Assembly: GCA_033064195.1 (NCBI GenBank)
Contig: JARBJD010000074.1
Span: forward strand, 1 to 64,000
Direction: 5' to 3'
Source of the DNA: Blattamonas nauphoetae
Taxonomy: Eukaryota; Preaxostyla; Oxymonadida
Length of the DNA stretch: 64,000 nt
Part shown: in pieces, positions 11,009 through 23,800 of the stretch
How the letters are laid out: the number at the start of each line of letters is the position of its first letter
How positions within the stretch are numbered: the stretch's first letter is position 1
Notes under the pieces: model-generated
What the model saw: the letters and a program-made list of their open reading frames with translations, nothing else
What the model was told of the DNA's origin: nothing
The model's database searches: none
Made by a program: the position numbers and the translations under genes

Positions 11009-11321
11009 CTTGACGAAATAGGTGGAAAAGATGAGAGATGTTTTGGAATTAACGAAGTGGGGAGAGAGATAAGACAATATTTGAGATGATGTGGAATGAA
11101 GGATGCGTGAAAGAATGGAGATGTAAAAGATGTGATAGCCTCAGACACATCAGTATCGCACTGGTGATTGGAAGAAAAGGACGAGTCCTGCCATAGTGGG
11201 TGTCTGGAGTGAGACAAAATGTTTGGCATTTTTCTCGGTGGGATCTTGTTCCGAGGGTTCCATCTGGTGAGAAAAGACTAGTTAGAGCGCAGGGAGTGCA
11301 AAAGTTGTGCAAAAGGCAAAG

Positions 11322-11393
11322 CGTCCAAGCCGGGAATCGAACCCGGGCCACCAGAGTGACAGTCTGGTATTCTACCGACTATACTACTCGGAC
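11322..11393 (-). tRNA. tRNA-Asp (anticodon GUC), right arm
   Basis: Exact mirror of the tRNA at 2642-2713, with an identical mature sequence. The first downstream T run has three T here rather than four, but the second run of four T, a few bases later, is kept, so termination should still occur. Confidence 0.95.
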
Positions 11394-11631
11394 CTGTGAT
11401 TCCAGGCTTAATTTGGTCTCATTTATTACAATTGGACTGATCCTTCTTCCATGATTGATCAAACCTCATTTCATTCTCATCTCCTCCGACATCATGGATA
11501 TCTCTCATCCAATTTCTCTCTTCTTTCCTGTTTCAGTTTTCATTTCTTTTATGGTCAAATTTCAGTCACATTATTTCACTGACACACGTGCTGCGAATCA
11601 ATCCCTTCGCAACCTCGTCTTTTTCTATTGA

Positions 11632-14600
11632 ATGGATATTTCCAGTATCCACGTTGATATCCTATCAAATTCCGTTGTTGCATACATTGACAAAAACTAT
11701 TTGATTTTGGATGGGAGTGCGGCCATTGAGATGCAATCCATTATTGGTGGGAGAATTGTTCCGCTAATACTCGCGTTCCCACGTCCTACAAATACAGCCC
11801 AGAAAGGAAGTATCAGAGAAGATTCTGTTACTGTTAATGTTCGAGTGCTTCAAGAACAAAACATGCCAGATCGCCTTCCCAAAAGTTCTGATGAACATAT
11901 TTCCATTCTCACATCAACTACCTCTCACCAAAAATCAAAATTTGGATTATCTGAAAATTTTCAACGAGTAAACATCAATGAATCATCTAAGAACGATACT
12001 CTTTTTCTACAAAACACAGATTGCGATCCCAGTCCCTGAAAAGCACAAAACTGCTCGTATTGGCATAGAAATACTCATCACAGGTTTCCAGAGGATTGTG
12101 TGGGATTTATGTACTTTTCAAGAAACACAGAAAATGCCGTTTCTGCACAGAATACACGAAATTGGATCGCCGCTCACAAATCTTCCTCTTTCATCGGGCA
12201 CACTTTCTAGAAACATTCCATCACAGAATCTGGTACACCGTCGATTGTTTTTTTCGTGCCACAGTGATACATCCCCTTCAATTTCATCTTTCCTCATCGC
12301 TCATACTCAACAATCAATCTTGGAAAGCCATCAGAAATCTAACTCGAATTCACAACATCAGAATCATCAACCAAACTTCACAACCACTGAGTCTGACAAA
12401 TTTCCGATCGAGCACACTGGAAACATGTTCCGGTTTGGATGATGTAGCGATCTATCTGGATGGGAAAGATGAATGTGAGTTGGTTATCCGTGAGAAAATC
12501 CCAGGAGACGACCGCCCATCGATTTGTGAGTCAAATGATTGTGTGGTTGACCACATGATGACAACTGCAAACAGATTGTTCTCGCATAGTATTCCAAAAC
12601 GAACACAACATTCCCAACATCTCGCTAGTCTCGATCTTGATGACCTGATCGTACTCCGTCCGGTTTCAGATTTCACACCAAAATCAGAGAGCGGTACCCA
12701 GAACAAAACACAACAAATCAAATGGAATTGTGAGTTTGTTGAGACCAACGATTCCATTCGACATGCTTGGATTTCTTGGAACAGCAATTTGATGTCACCC
12801 CTTGAAAACCACACTCATCAAATGATCACAGAAACTCAGCTTGAGTTGAAGCCAGATCAAATGAACCACCTTATTCGGCCGATTGAAATTGCATTCAAGG
12901 AGTTCCAAATACAGAACGGGCGAGTGTCAGTTGAATTGTCAATCTGTTCCCATTCTCAATCCAACCATCATTTTGTGTTGGGAATCCTTCCACAAGTCAA
13001 AACAAGCGGAAGAGGGATTGAAGAATCCATCCAAATTCTTCTGGGGATGTTATCCATGGTATTTCAGAGAAAAACAATTGATCAGAAGAGAGATTATCAG
13101 AAACGGGAGCCATTGAAGGACGAGGATTCGACAGAGAAGATTGGAAATATCAAAAGAAAGCTTTTATGTGCAATGATGCCAGAATTATTTGACCGAAGAA
13201 GTGCATTCAGCTTACATCGAAGAGGGAAAGCTCGGAGGCACAAACAAGAGAAAACAAGGAGAGGAAAAGAAGACAACATGAATTTGACATTCTTACGAAG
13301 CACAAAACGTCTTTTTGGTGTGAATCATGGGGGAGGAAGTACGATCCAAGTGACCACGCCTCGATTGTTCCACAGATCAGTTCGGGACTTATCATTGACA
13401 AAAACTCTTGATGACTTCGAAAGGGGGAGAATAATGGAATCGTTATTCTTTTCTCCATCGCCGATTCTGAGTGGAAAGGGATTGCGACTGCTTTTGTTTG
13501 GGCAGAAGGGGAAACGAGACATGCAAAGACAAAAAGTTGATTTGATGAATGAAAAAGAACGAGGAGTAATCGAACATCACACGCCGTTGACTTACATTGA
13601 GAGTGGAGCGGAGAGCAGGATTCGGAAGAGACAATTGGTGCAAATGAAGAACTGGAAAGGACCAAGACGACACAGAAAGACGACGAACCGAAAAAGCTTT
13701 GATTGGCAGCGAATCCAGCGTTCTCAAACAACAACAGAACAAGAGGATGATGGGAAGGGATCGACTTTTGTTCAAATCAGATTTGCGATGAAGCGAACAC
13801 GAGTTTGAAATACAAGAAAGATATTGACCTGAATGGGGAAGATGCCGAGTTGTCCTCTCTGAAGTTGGGGGTGGTGGATGAGAAGAGTGGAGGGCTCTGG
13901 TCAACAATGGGATTATCTCAACACATTGAAGAACAGCCTCAGTCATTGTCAGGAACATTCGGATCGCTGACAATCCATTCGACAGCAGCTTCACCATCAT
14001 TGAGTGAATCTCGAGGACCTCTTGGGATAGGTCATTCCAAATTGAACTGGAGCTCAACACTGCCAAAAATTGAAGAAGGGAAGACTTCGCCATGTGTGGA
14101 AGTGTGGGATGAAGAGGGTGTATTTCGGAATGGAGGAAGAGGTGTGTGTTTTGTTCATCGGAGAGACGATGATGTGGAGGATTCCAGTCCACTGTCATTG
14201 TTTGTGGCTCAGAAGAACTCTGGGATCGAACACAAGGTCCGCTCATGGAGACTTGAGGGGAAGTTTGAAAAGGGATGGCGACTTGAAAAGAAATGTGAGA
14301 GATTGGAAGACGCGATTCGACAAGCGCAAGGAGAAGGACTGTGGAAGAATTCATCCGAAATGGAGATTTTAATGGAAGAAAAGGGAGAAGAGCAAGATCG
14401 GATATCAAACACCAAGAAACATGCACCAAAGTTCTCGAAACCCTCTCTAAAATCGGCGAGACTTCTTGATGAGTCACTTCAGCTTCCCACATCAACGTTA
14501 CCTTCACAAGACTGTTTCACTTCTCATCGGCCCAACTCTCCTGCTCAACGCGTCTCAGGATTTTACTCAATCACTCCTTCCGCAATGTGCATCGAATCAT

Positions 14601-14836
14601 CAATCGAACAGGATCACCTTTCAACACCGGCTCCCGAAATGAATTGCGAGGAAGAACCTCTTGAACAGAACAATATCTGTCTTGAACAGTTTATCTCAAT
14701 CGGGTCTGATCTCATTGTTTCTGATTCATTCTTTTCCCAGTCAGTTGACTCCATCAACACCAATCTCAAGGACCTTGTCTTTCATCCCTTTGACTCACCA
14801 AACCACTCCTCTCTGCCGACTTGTCCTCCTCGATGA
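11632..14836 (+). CDS. Uncharacterised gene X
   Basis: I do not recognise this protein. Open frames succeed each other on the plus strand: 11632-12039, 11978-12442 (another frame), 12096-13808 and 13805-14836. At 13800 the right copy reads GCGAACACGAG where the left arm has one more T; with that base the last two frames form one continuous frame of more than 900 codons. Near 12245 the left arm has one T less and reads a CFSC pair after an upstream CRFC pair, so two CxxC knuckles may form a zinc site near the N-terminus. The rest is hydrophilic, with charged and serine-rich segments in its C-terminal third. The true start and any introns before 12100 are unclear. The gene ends 149 bp before TOP3B. 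Only the part up to about 14100 is duplicated in the left arm. Confidence 0.5.
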
Positions 14837-14985
14837 AACAACTCTTACTTTCTATTCTCCAGCCTACGCAGGTCCTTTTGCTCATCTCACATGGGAATCT
14901 GCATGATTTTGTTTTCATGTTTTGTTTTTCCTAAACAACTTGACATCACCAAAAATGATGGCCCAGATCCTTCTCAGTCTCGAAG

Positions 14986-17795
14986 ATGCCTTCAACTGTA
15001 TTTATGATCGCAGAAAAACCATCGATAGCAGAGTCTATCGCCAAAGCTCTATCACGTGGACGATTTAGTACACGAAGAGCCAAATCTCTCTCCATTCACG
15101 AATTCACTGCAGATTTTCAACACCGGCAAAATTGTCACTTTAAAGTCACTGGTGTTTTTGGCCACATCTTTTCAACAGATTTTCCTTCGAAGTACAATAG
15201 TTGGCAGCAGGTTAAACCTGTTGAACTCTTTGGAGCACCAGTTGTCAAAGTCGAAGAAAAAGGAAAATCTCTCTCAGATGTCCTTGCTTCCGAGGCTCGT
15301 TCAACAGATTACGTTGTACTCTGTCTTGACTGTGATAGAGAGGGGGAGAATATTTGTTTTGAAGTTTTGAGTATCATTGAAAATTATCTCATTCCTCATC
15401 GTGGAGAACAACAGATTTTCAGAGCAAAATTCTCGGCAGTGACGGCAGAAGATATGAATAGAGCGATGCGAAATCTTGTTCAACCAAATTTAAACGAATC
15501 GCTTGCTGTTGATGCTCGCCAAGAACTCGATCTCAAAGTCGGTGTTGCGTTCACTCGCTATCAGACAATGTTCTTTCAAGATAAGTACGGAGATCTCAAT
15601 TCTGCTCTTATTTCTTATGGACCTTGCCAAGTATGATTCTCATTCTGATTCATCCTATTCTCCCTCTCACCAATCGAAGACACCGACACTCGGTTTCTGT
15701 GTTGAAAGACATGACCAAATTCAACAATTCGTTCCAGAATCATACTACATGATTATTCCTTCGGTGACTATTCCAACATCTCAGTCAGGAGGCTCAAAAA
15801 TGGAATATCAGCTTGATTGGGAAAGGAACAGAGTCTTTGATGAAGATGTCGCGAAATATCTCCAGTCTCTCATGAACGAAAAGAAGGTCGCCCAAGTGGT
15901 TAGCGTTTCAACAAAGACACACAGGCAACCTCGACCTGTTCCAATGAACACAGTCGCATTCTTAAAAACAGCGTCAAACTCACTTGGTCTCAGTTCATAT
16001 GAGGCATTAAATGTGGCTGAATCAATCTACACACGCGGATTCATGTCCTATCCCAGAACGGAATCAACAGCATATCCATCATCATTCAACACTCGACATG
16101 GTGTCTCAATGTTCATGGACAATGAATATTGGCGTCCGTATGCCCAAATCGCTCTTGCAGGACCAATGTCAGGACGAGGAGGAGTTGATGTCGGAGATCA
16201 TCCACCACTCACACCAACTAAAGCCCTCTCTCCAAACTCAGAGCTGAGCGGTATCCACTGGAAAGTTTACGAGATGGTTACACGACACTTCCTCGCATCA
16301 TTGGCTCCAGATTGTGAAACAGAGCATACCACCGCACAATTTTCCATTGCACACGAGTTATTCACACTCAAGGCTCACCAAACGCTGAAGGAGGGGTTCA
16401 CAGCCATCCAACATTGGCTGCAATCTGGTGATACACAATTGCCACCTCTCACAAAAGGACAAACCGTCCCAGTGACCAAAATTAAGCTACAATCCGATAA
16501 AACACGACCGCCTTCATATTTGTCGGAAGCAGATCTCATCGGCTTGATGGAACAGCATGGAATAGGAACAGATGCATCCATCCCAACCCACATCAATTCA
16601 ATCACAACCAGGAATTACATCCGTGTGGACACAAATGGTGGACGCCGTTCGATGATTCCAACTCCACTTGGAATTATGCTGGTCCATGGATACTACAAGA
16701 TTGATCCCGATCTTGTTCTCCCTAGAGTACGGAAGGAAGTTGAAGGTCTTGTGGGTTTGATTGCGGAAGGCAAAGCAGAGAAAGCTGCTGTTGTTTTACA
16801 TTCAATCAACAACTTCCGACAAAAATTCGAATTCTTTTCGGAGCACATTAATCTCATGAACGAACTATTCGAGTCAACATTCTCCAAGTTGGCAGAATGT
16901 GGAAAACCCTTCACACGATGTGGACAGTGCAACCGGTTCATGAATTTAATTGCCTCTCGACCAGCTCGTCTGTTTTGCGCGACGTGCGACCTTATCTGTT
17001 ATCTCCCCGATAATGCTTCATACAAGGAAAACACTGGACAGACATGCCCTACGGTATCATTTAATAAGTTCCCATTTTTCTTAGGATCGCTTTGAAGTGA
17101 TTCAATGTACGTTCAAGTCCAATCCAAAACTTACGATCAGTCTCTGTCCATTCTGTTACACATTTCCACCGGAAGAGTTTAAAATGCAGCCTTCGCAATC
17201 ATTGGGAGAAAAGAACATGCGATGCCAACTCTGCCCAAATCCACACTGTCGGCTTGGGATGCACCGAAACACTGTTTTCCCTTTTCTCTTCAGAACTGTT
17301 TTCTAGATTGGTCCATGTCTTGATGATCAGTGCACCGGAATTCTTGTTCTGGACTCGATGTCAATGCCAAATCTTCGAATCAATTGTACGACATGCAAAC
17401 TCTGCCTTGTTTTTGATCGAGGAATCCAATCAATCGTGCCATCGACAGATACTCTGTGCCAACAGTGCCAAGAACACAGAATGCTCCAACTCACAATCAA
17501 CAAGAAAGATCCAGCCATTGTCCAGAAGTTGAAGGATCTTCTTCCTCCAGACAGCACAAAAATGAACATCTGTGTCGGATGTGATGAGGTAGTCAATGTT
17601 ATCACAGAAGAAATTGAGTTGCAAGAAGGAACTGGAGGACGCGGCAGGTTTCGGGGACGTGGTGGAAGAGGTGGGAGGGGAAGAGGAAGAGGCCGTGGAA
17701 GAAGAGGTGGACGAGGCAGAGGTGGAAGACGCCTTGGCCAGGAAGATGGATATGAGTGGATCAATGGTGAACTTGTGTATAATCCTTATTTATAA
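14986..17795 (+). CDS. TOP3B: DNA topoisomerase III beta (type IA), with RGG tail
   Basis: A type IA topoisomerase that passes single strands; the beta form also acts on RNA in animals. Exons: 14986-15630, 15680-17053, 17085-17273, 17307-17795; introns of 49, 31 and 33 nt; product 898 residues (human about 860). The N-terminal Toprim domain shows AEKPS and LDCDREGEN. The first intron falls inside SYGPCQ/TPTLGFCVERHD, a family signature, which confirms the splice. The catalytic tyrosine is in SYPRTES at about residue 339. The C-terminal part has Cys pairs (CTTCKLC, CQQC, CVGC) forming zinc ribbons, followed by an Arg-Gly-rich box at about 17635-17740, the hallmark of the beta type. All key motifs are present. 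It ends 69 bp from the convergent dynein gene. Confidence 0.93.
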
Positions 17796-17864
17796 GTTTT
17801 GCCAGGCATTTCATGTCGCTTCTGCGAGAACACATTTATCTTTGCAAAACAATTCTAGAGCTTA

Positions 17865-20800
17865 TCATGAAGGAAAAATTGTGAGGTAGATCGGGAAACC
17901 ATGAGATAAATTGCGTTCACTAGGAATAGAGAGGGTTAAGATGTTGTCAGTTTCACAGAAGAGACCAAAAGCTTGATGTTTTGGTTTGGTGAATTTGTTG
18001 TGAATGACCTGTACGAAATGAACGGTTGGAGAAGTTTGAATTGATTCAAATGATTGTTTTGGATTTCGCCGGAAAGATGAACCACGTTTCAAGGGTCCTG
18101 GGTCAGACTGAACAGTCTTGGCAAACGGGAGTATGGGAAAGAACGAGAGGTTTGAAGAAAATAAAGTTGAGAACGTTTCTGATTGGACGTGAATGATTGG
18201 GACATTGCTCTCCCGAGATGTCGACTGTGCATGATTGAATCCGTGCGCTAGAGGTTTGAGTAACTGGAGACCGAGGAGGAGTGGTGGCATTGGCTGAGGC
18301 CGTTTTGAGGATTTTGGTACAATTGTATTTTTAGAAGAGTTCCATTCAGCATTTGATAGATGAAGGTCGGTGAGAGTGACATGAAGTGAGTGCACAGGAA
18401 GAGGAGATGGAGGGACGAACGAAGATCGATGGAGAGAATATGGTATCCCTACAAAGCGGATTAATGACACAGGGACGTGCAAGAACGAAGACATGCTGAG
18501 TTTTAGTGTTCGGATAAAACGAGATGGATCAATGAAAGCCGTTAACGATACGACAATTAGGTTGGTATTGTCAGAACAAAGAATGCCTTGCAATTTATGA
18601 ATTCTGTGAATGAGTGAGTTGAGCCAATTCTGAAGGTTTGACATACGATCGGATTGAATGAAACTGGGTGACAATTCTTCCCATTCTCCAGGAGCATACC
18701 CATTCGAGATCATGCAGAGAATGTTGGAGTCCCGTGGTGAGAGGATGAGTTGATTTCTCAAGAAGGCACAAAAACATGTGATTGACTGTCGAACCATGCG
18801 GACAAGGTTTTGAGTTTGGTTAATTTCATTTTGGAAGTATGCTCGAATTTCTGGAAGCGATAAGATGGACAATTCGATTGTCGAGTGTGATTTCGAAGAC
18901 CATACCTGTTGTGCTTTATCAGGTTTGAGTGAATACAAAAGTGATAGATAATTTGGTTTGATCAGATCAGATGGGATCGTGGATTTCGGAAGAACGAGGG
19001 CATCAAGTTGTTTTCGAGATGGGAGACTGTTGGCGATGGTAAATAATGTAGACAAAAGATTCTGAAACGCAGATGATGAAGGTTGGCGAAGAACAACGTT
19101 CATTGGGAACGAAGAAAACGGAGATTCCTGAACAGAGGTATTCAGAGCTTGTCGAGTGTTTTCAAGGAGAAACTCTGCGTTCAAAATTGGTTGAGAGTCT
19201 AACGTAGTTGATTTCCCAAGAAGGAGATGCAAGAAGAAAGGAAACGCAATTTCGGAAGCTGTGATTTTGGGAGATGATACAGAAGAATTTTCAGACGGAG
19301 CATGACGGAGGAGGAATCCATCCATGAATCGTTCTTGGGAACCAAGATCAAGTGGACCTTGAACAGTGGAATAGAGAACGAGGAGCGGATGAGCCACAAA
19401 AAAGTTGAGAAAGTTGGCGAAGAAGGATTTCTGAGCAATGTTGGAGGATAAATTCCTTGATGGTGTGATATAAATGGGCCAAAGTACATCATGAACCATT
19501 TTGAGGATGACTGAATTGACATAGTCTTCTTCATTTTGAATGTAAGAAATTTCTGAGGCTGGGAATGTGAATTGGACGGAATCACCGATAGGAGAGAGAG
19601 GAATGTCTGAATCAGAGTCATCATCTTCAAATAAAAACGAATCACCATTGAGTGAGAGTGGATCCTTTGAACCAAAGAGGAGTGGGTCAAAGATAGTCGT
19701 CGAATTTTGTCGAGATGCTTTTCGTTGATTTCGGATTGAGAGCATTTGCTTTCGTTCCAGTTTTGCCTGAAGGAAAACTTGTTGGAGCCGAGTTTGAGCG
19801 ATGTGAAGATCAGAATCAGAGGGAATTTGAAATTCTGATGTTTGTTCCTCTGACTGCTGGTTCCAGACAAGGATTGAATGAATCCACGCAAGTGAAATTC
19901 TTAATTGAGTGATAAATGAGTTCAATCTAGTTTTGGACGGATGAGATTGTGGCGCTGTTATATTGGGAACTAATACTGGAGACGATGGCACAAAAGTTGG
20001 TGTACTACTGTCTGATGGGGTTGCTCCCTGAAGATCTGATGGGTGATGAGCAAGAAGATTCGCGCGAGAAGAGAATGGAGTGATTGTTGGGACTGTTTGC
20101 GAAACAATTTGTCTCGATGTGCACCGAGTGGATGCCGTACAGAAAGCAAACGAAATTATCTGTCGTGTGTTTCCCTGCCAGTCAAATTCTTCTGGATCTG
20201 ATGGATTTTCGGGTGACGCAAATTCCTCTGGAGGGAGTGGCGAACTGTGGAGATCAACGCTGATCAAGTTGCTAACCGAAGGACCAAATATATAATCAAA
20301 CCACGTTTCTGAGGTTAGATCTTTTCCAGAATCATCACGAGACTCGAAAGTTGGGGGCGTGGAGATTCCGTCTATTAGAGGAGATCCGAATGATGAAAGG
20401 GGCTTTGAAACTGAGTTTGGTGATTGGGTTGAAGATTTATTCAATGTGTGTTTTTGTTTCAATTCATTCATCAGAAGTTTGGAAGCAGGTGACTGAATGA
20501 TTGATTTCTTATCAAGCGATCTTGGAGATCTGACCAATTCATTGGCGAGATTTTGATTAATTTGGATGGGATGTGGTTTTCGTGATGTTCGCCGCGGTGC
20601 TGATGGAGATGATGCAGCTTGGTTTGATCCTCCGAGTTGAGCACTGACGAGTGATCCTTTCGTCTGAAAGATTGATGATGGAGATTTTGAGAGATGAGTG
20701 GGACTTCCAGAAAATGGAACAGGTCGATCCTTTGGCATGGCTTCAAGATAACCAGTCAGGATTGTCGATGCGACGTCATGATGAATGAAACTAAATGGAA

Positions 20801-23800
20801 AGGGTAACATTGAGAAATTTTCACTTCTTCTTAGAATTTCTTGAAACATGGGGAAGACTCGTTCTTTTACATCTTGATTCTTCTGATGAGTTTTCCATTC
20901 GATACCAGTTTCGTTTCTTGTTTGAGGTTTGCGAGGTTTTTGGTGAGAATCATCACGGTCTGTCTGTTTTTCAGAGTCATGCCGACTAAATTCCATAAGA
21001 ATTTGTGATTCAAGTGAGGCCGCAAGAATATCATCGAGATCAATTTTGCCAACCTTTTCTTTTTTCATTCGCTCAATTCGACGTTCACGCTGTGCCTTTG
21101 CATCAAGAAGAACGTTGACATTTTTGCTTGAACCAGCAAGCCAGGACATGAAAGAATGGGTGAGAAAGAAGTGTGGATACTCTCTCGGGAGTAAGATTAG
21201 TTCAGTTTCTGTGAAGACAACTTGAAGAGAATGTATCAGGATTTCAAAGAAAGACTTGGGAGTCTTAACGACCAGTCTAGCTGTACGTTGTGTGACGGGT
21301 CGGAGATATCTCCAAAGAAGAGAGAAATCTGTCAGTGGGTGAGGTTTTGAGAACAGATTGTAACCCCATGGCACTGATTGAACAGATGATCCACTAGAAT
21401 GACGGAGAAGAATGATGACTCTGAAATCATTGTGAACAAAATCATCATATGTGTTCGTTCCACTTGGGTCATAGTTAATGGAAGAGTTCAGTTTTGGTAA
21501 AGCTTTCTTTTTCGATGATTCAGCAATTTTAGGCCGACTATTTTTTCTGACAAGTGATGATGTTTGCCCAGACTGTGCTCCAAGTGATACTGGTTGTTTT
21601 GTCGATAACAGAGATTCATAATCAAGCAGCTTGAAAACGGTATCATCAAAGTCAAGAGACGACGAATCTATATTGGATGATGTCGATTTTGTTTGAGAGG
21701 TGTTCATGAATTTTCTCATGAGTGTCAGGAAACTTGGGATTAGCATCGGGGCGAGTTCAATGTCATTGATGACCATCCATACAGGTTCGACCTTCAGTTG
21801 GTTGATGAGTTTTTCGATCCCCCATTTCATTGATAGGTGTGTTTCGAGTTGATCGACTATAACTGGGATTGATGGAGCTGGGTACGGCGGGAATGGAGGA
21901 GCAATAAACAGGCGTGTTTTTGCCTGAACTGAACTTTGTTGAATTGTCGACAACACATCAACGTTAGGTGGGACAATGATGAATAAGGGGGAAGATGATG
22001 CTAATGAAGAAATCGTTGTTGAGAAAAGTGACGGCGAAAAAAGATTGAGGCTCGCTGATCCCGATAAGAGTGGGAAAGGTGGGGGATCTGGGATAAGTTT
22101 GGTGCTCTGTGTATCCATGAGGGAAGGAGTGGAGATACTTAGAAGAGATTGTGTTGATGATCGATTGATCAAGCCTGACATGGAATGATGCAATTCTTGT
22201 GGGCCGACCAGATGATTGTGATACTGCTTGATGCCAGCATCTCTGAAAATAGTTGAGCCTCGAATGATACTGCCAATTTCCTCCCCAATTGCTACTGTTT
22301 GGAATGCATTGATGGCTTTGTTGAGCATTTGGTACGTTGAAGAACTTGGGTATAATGCAGAGAAGAAAATTCGGAGCAGAAAACGAACAGATGCTGGTAA
22401 TAACGGCGGGATTTTCGTCGAGCAAATGGACGATGTACATGCCTGAAATCGAAGGGATCGCGATGAATACGACGAAATCTTTGGGAGGGCATTCAAAGTT
22501 TCGTGGTCATTAGAGGAGGAGATTCCGTATTCAGACAAAATGTCGAGTCGGTGTGAAATATTATCCATTTCTGCAACCAACCGTGCAGAGGTTGATTCTT
22601 GAAGGAGAAGATTCTTCAATTCACGCTTTTTATTGACGAGAAACTTGTGTTGAGCGTGAACAAAGTAACCTGTTGGGAGAAGAGGAGGAATTGCAAGATC
22701 ATCATTTGAAAAATAGGGATCACTGAGCCGGTTGTAATTTGCTACATTATCAACGATATGTTTCTGATTGAGGACACCACTGATATACTTCGTGAGAACA
22801 TCTTCTTTGAAATCATTATAGTCCGATGGGCACGAGAGGAGATAAGCCGCAGTCTTTGAGTCGAGTGAGATAAACTCCAAAAAATCTTCGTTTTCTAAGA
22901 AAAATGATGAATGTTCGTGACCAGTCTGAAGGATCCATTCAGCCCATTCATCCTTGTACGACCAGATACTTGCCGGAAGTGAGGCTAAAGATGGAATTAA
23001 TTCGCTCAACTTGACAATTTGTTGCCATTTGTCGAGGGATTTAGATGAGAATGATGCTTGACTCGAGTTCTGGAGAGGTTGATTCCTGAGATCGTTTGTT
23101 TGATCAGTTGACTCTTGGAAGAGGGGTGTTCCCGGAACAGGAAAACTACGGGCTTCATTTGCGATGTGACGAAGAGTGGAAACTGGAAATAAGGATTCTG
23201 TGGACGAGTCCTTTTCCCACGTATCCCAATCATCCAGCATGTATTCATTATCGTCGAATTTTGAAAGAACATCATCAAAGCAATGCTGTCCCAGTTTCGG
23301 AATGGACGACGTATATCTCGTTTCTACATGTACTGTGAGAGTTTTGACCTGGAGTAGTTGAGGGGGGACAATGTGAGAAGTAGGCTTAGACTGCATGAGA
23401 CTTGTGATGGATTCCGTGAAACAGTGAATGATATCTTGGTTGATGAGCGAGTCAGAGAGTTCAAGGCAGAGTCCCAAGAGACACAAGTCTTCCTGAAAAG
23501 AATCTGTTTTCATTGCCTTTGTGATGAAGACAGAATAGACCTGCTTGACAATTTCAGATAGGAGACGAGGAGCAAAGATAATGGAGGAGAGTGGAGAAAA
23601 GGTCAATGACAAGGATGGCTCTGATTCATGAGGAAGATCTGTTTTGGAGAGACCCTTTTGCTCAGAATCGGCGGAAGTATTGTTCTGATAGATACTCTGA
23701 TACATTGCTGATGAAGAAGAAATGTGATCGATGATATCGACAATGTCGGCGTATAGACGAGCTTGATCAAGACGAAATAGTGCTTTCTGTTTCTCATCAC

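Larger units (their letters stand above)
7492..14100 (-). repeat. Right arm of the ~6.5-kb inverted repeat
   Basis: Mirror of the left arm. It starts directly after the single-copy centre (6536-7491) and ends, as far as this window can show, inside gene X at about 14100. Beyond that point gene X and TOP3B continue as single-copy sequence. The open frames of gene X are longer here (12096-13808) than in the left copy, but at two places the left copy has the better frame, so neither arm is simply the correct or the decayed one. Confidence 0.95.

Noticed and set aside
12096-12260. Gene X as RNase P subunit Rpp21/Rpr2 because of the CxxC pairs
   Set aside because: Spacing and the surrounding residues do not match, and the protein is far too long.
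1-14100. Arms as terminal inverted repeats of a giant Polinton-like or viral element
   Set aside because: No capsid, packaging ATPase, protease, polymerase B or integrase is visible, and the arms hold a tRNA and ordinary-looking spliced genes around a short centre.
13443-14507. 354-codon minus-strand frame over the end of gene X
   Set aside because: It is antisense to the plus-strand frames that continue on both sides, and its composition (long Ser/Leu/Pro strings) looks like a reverse reading.
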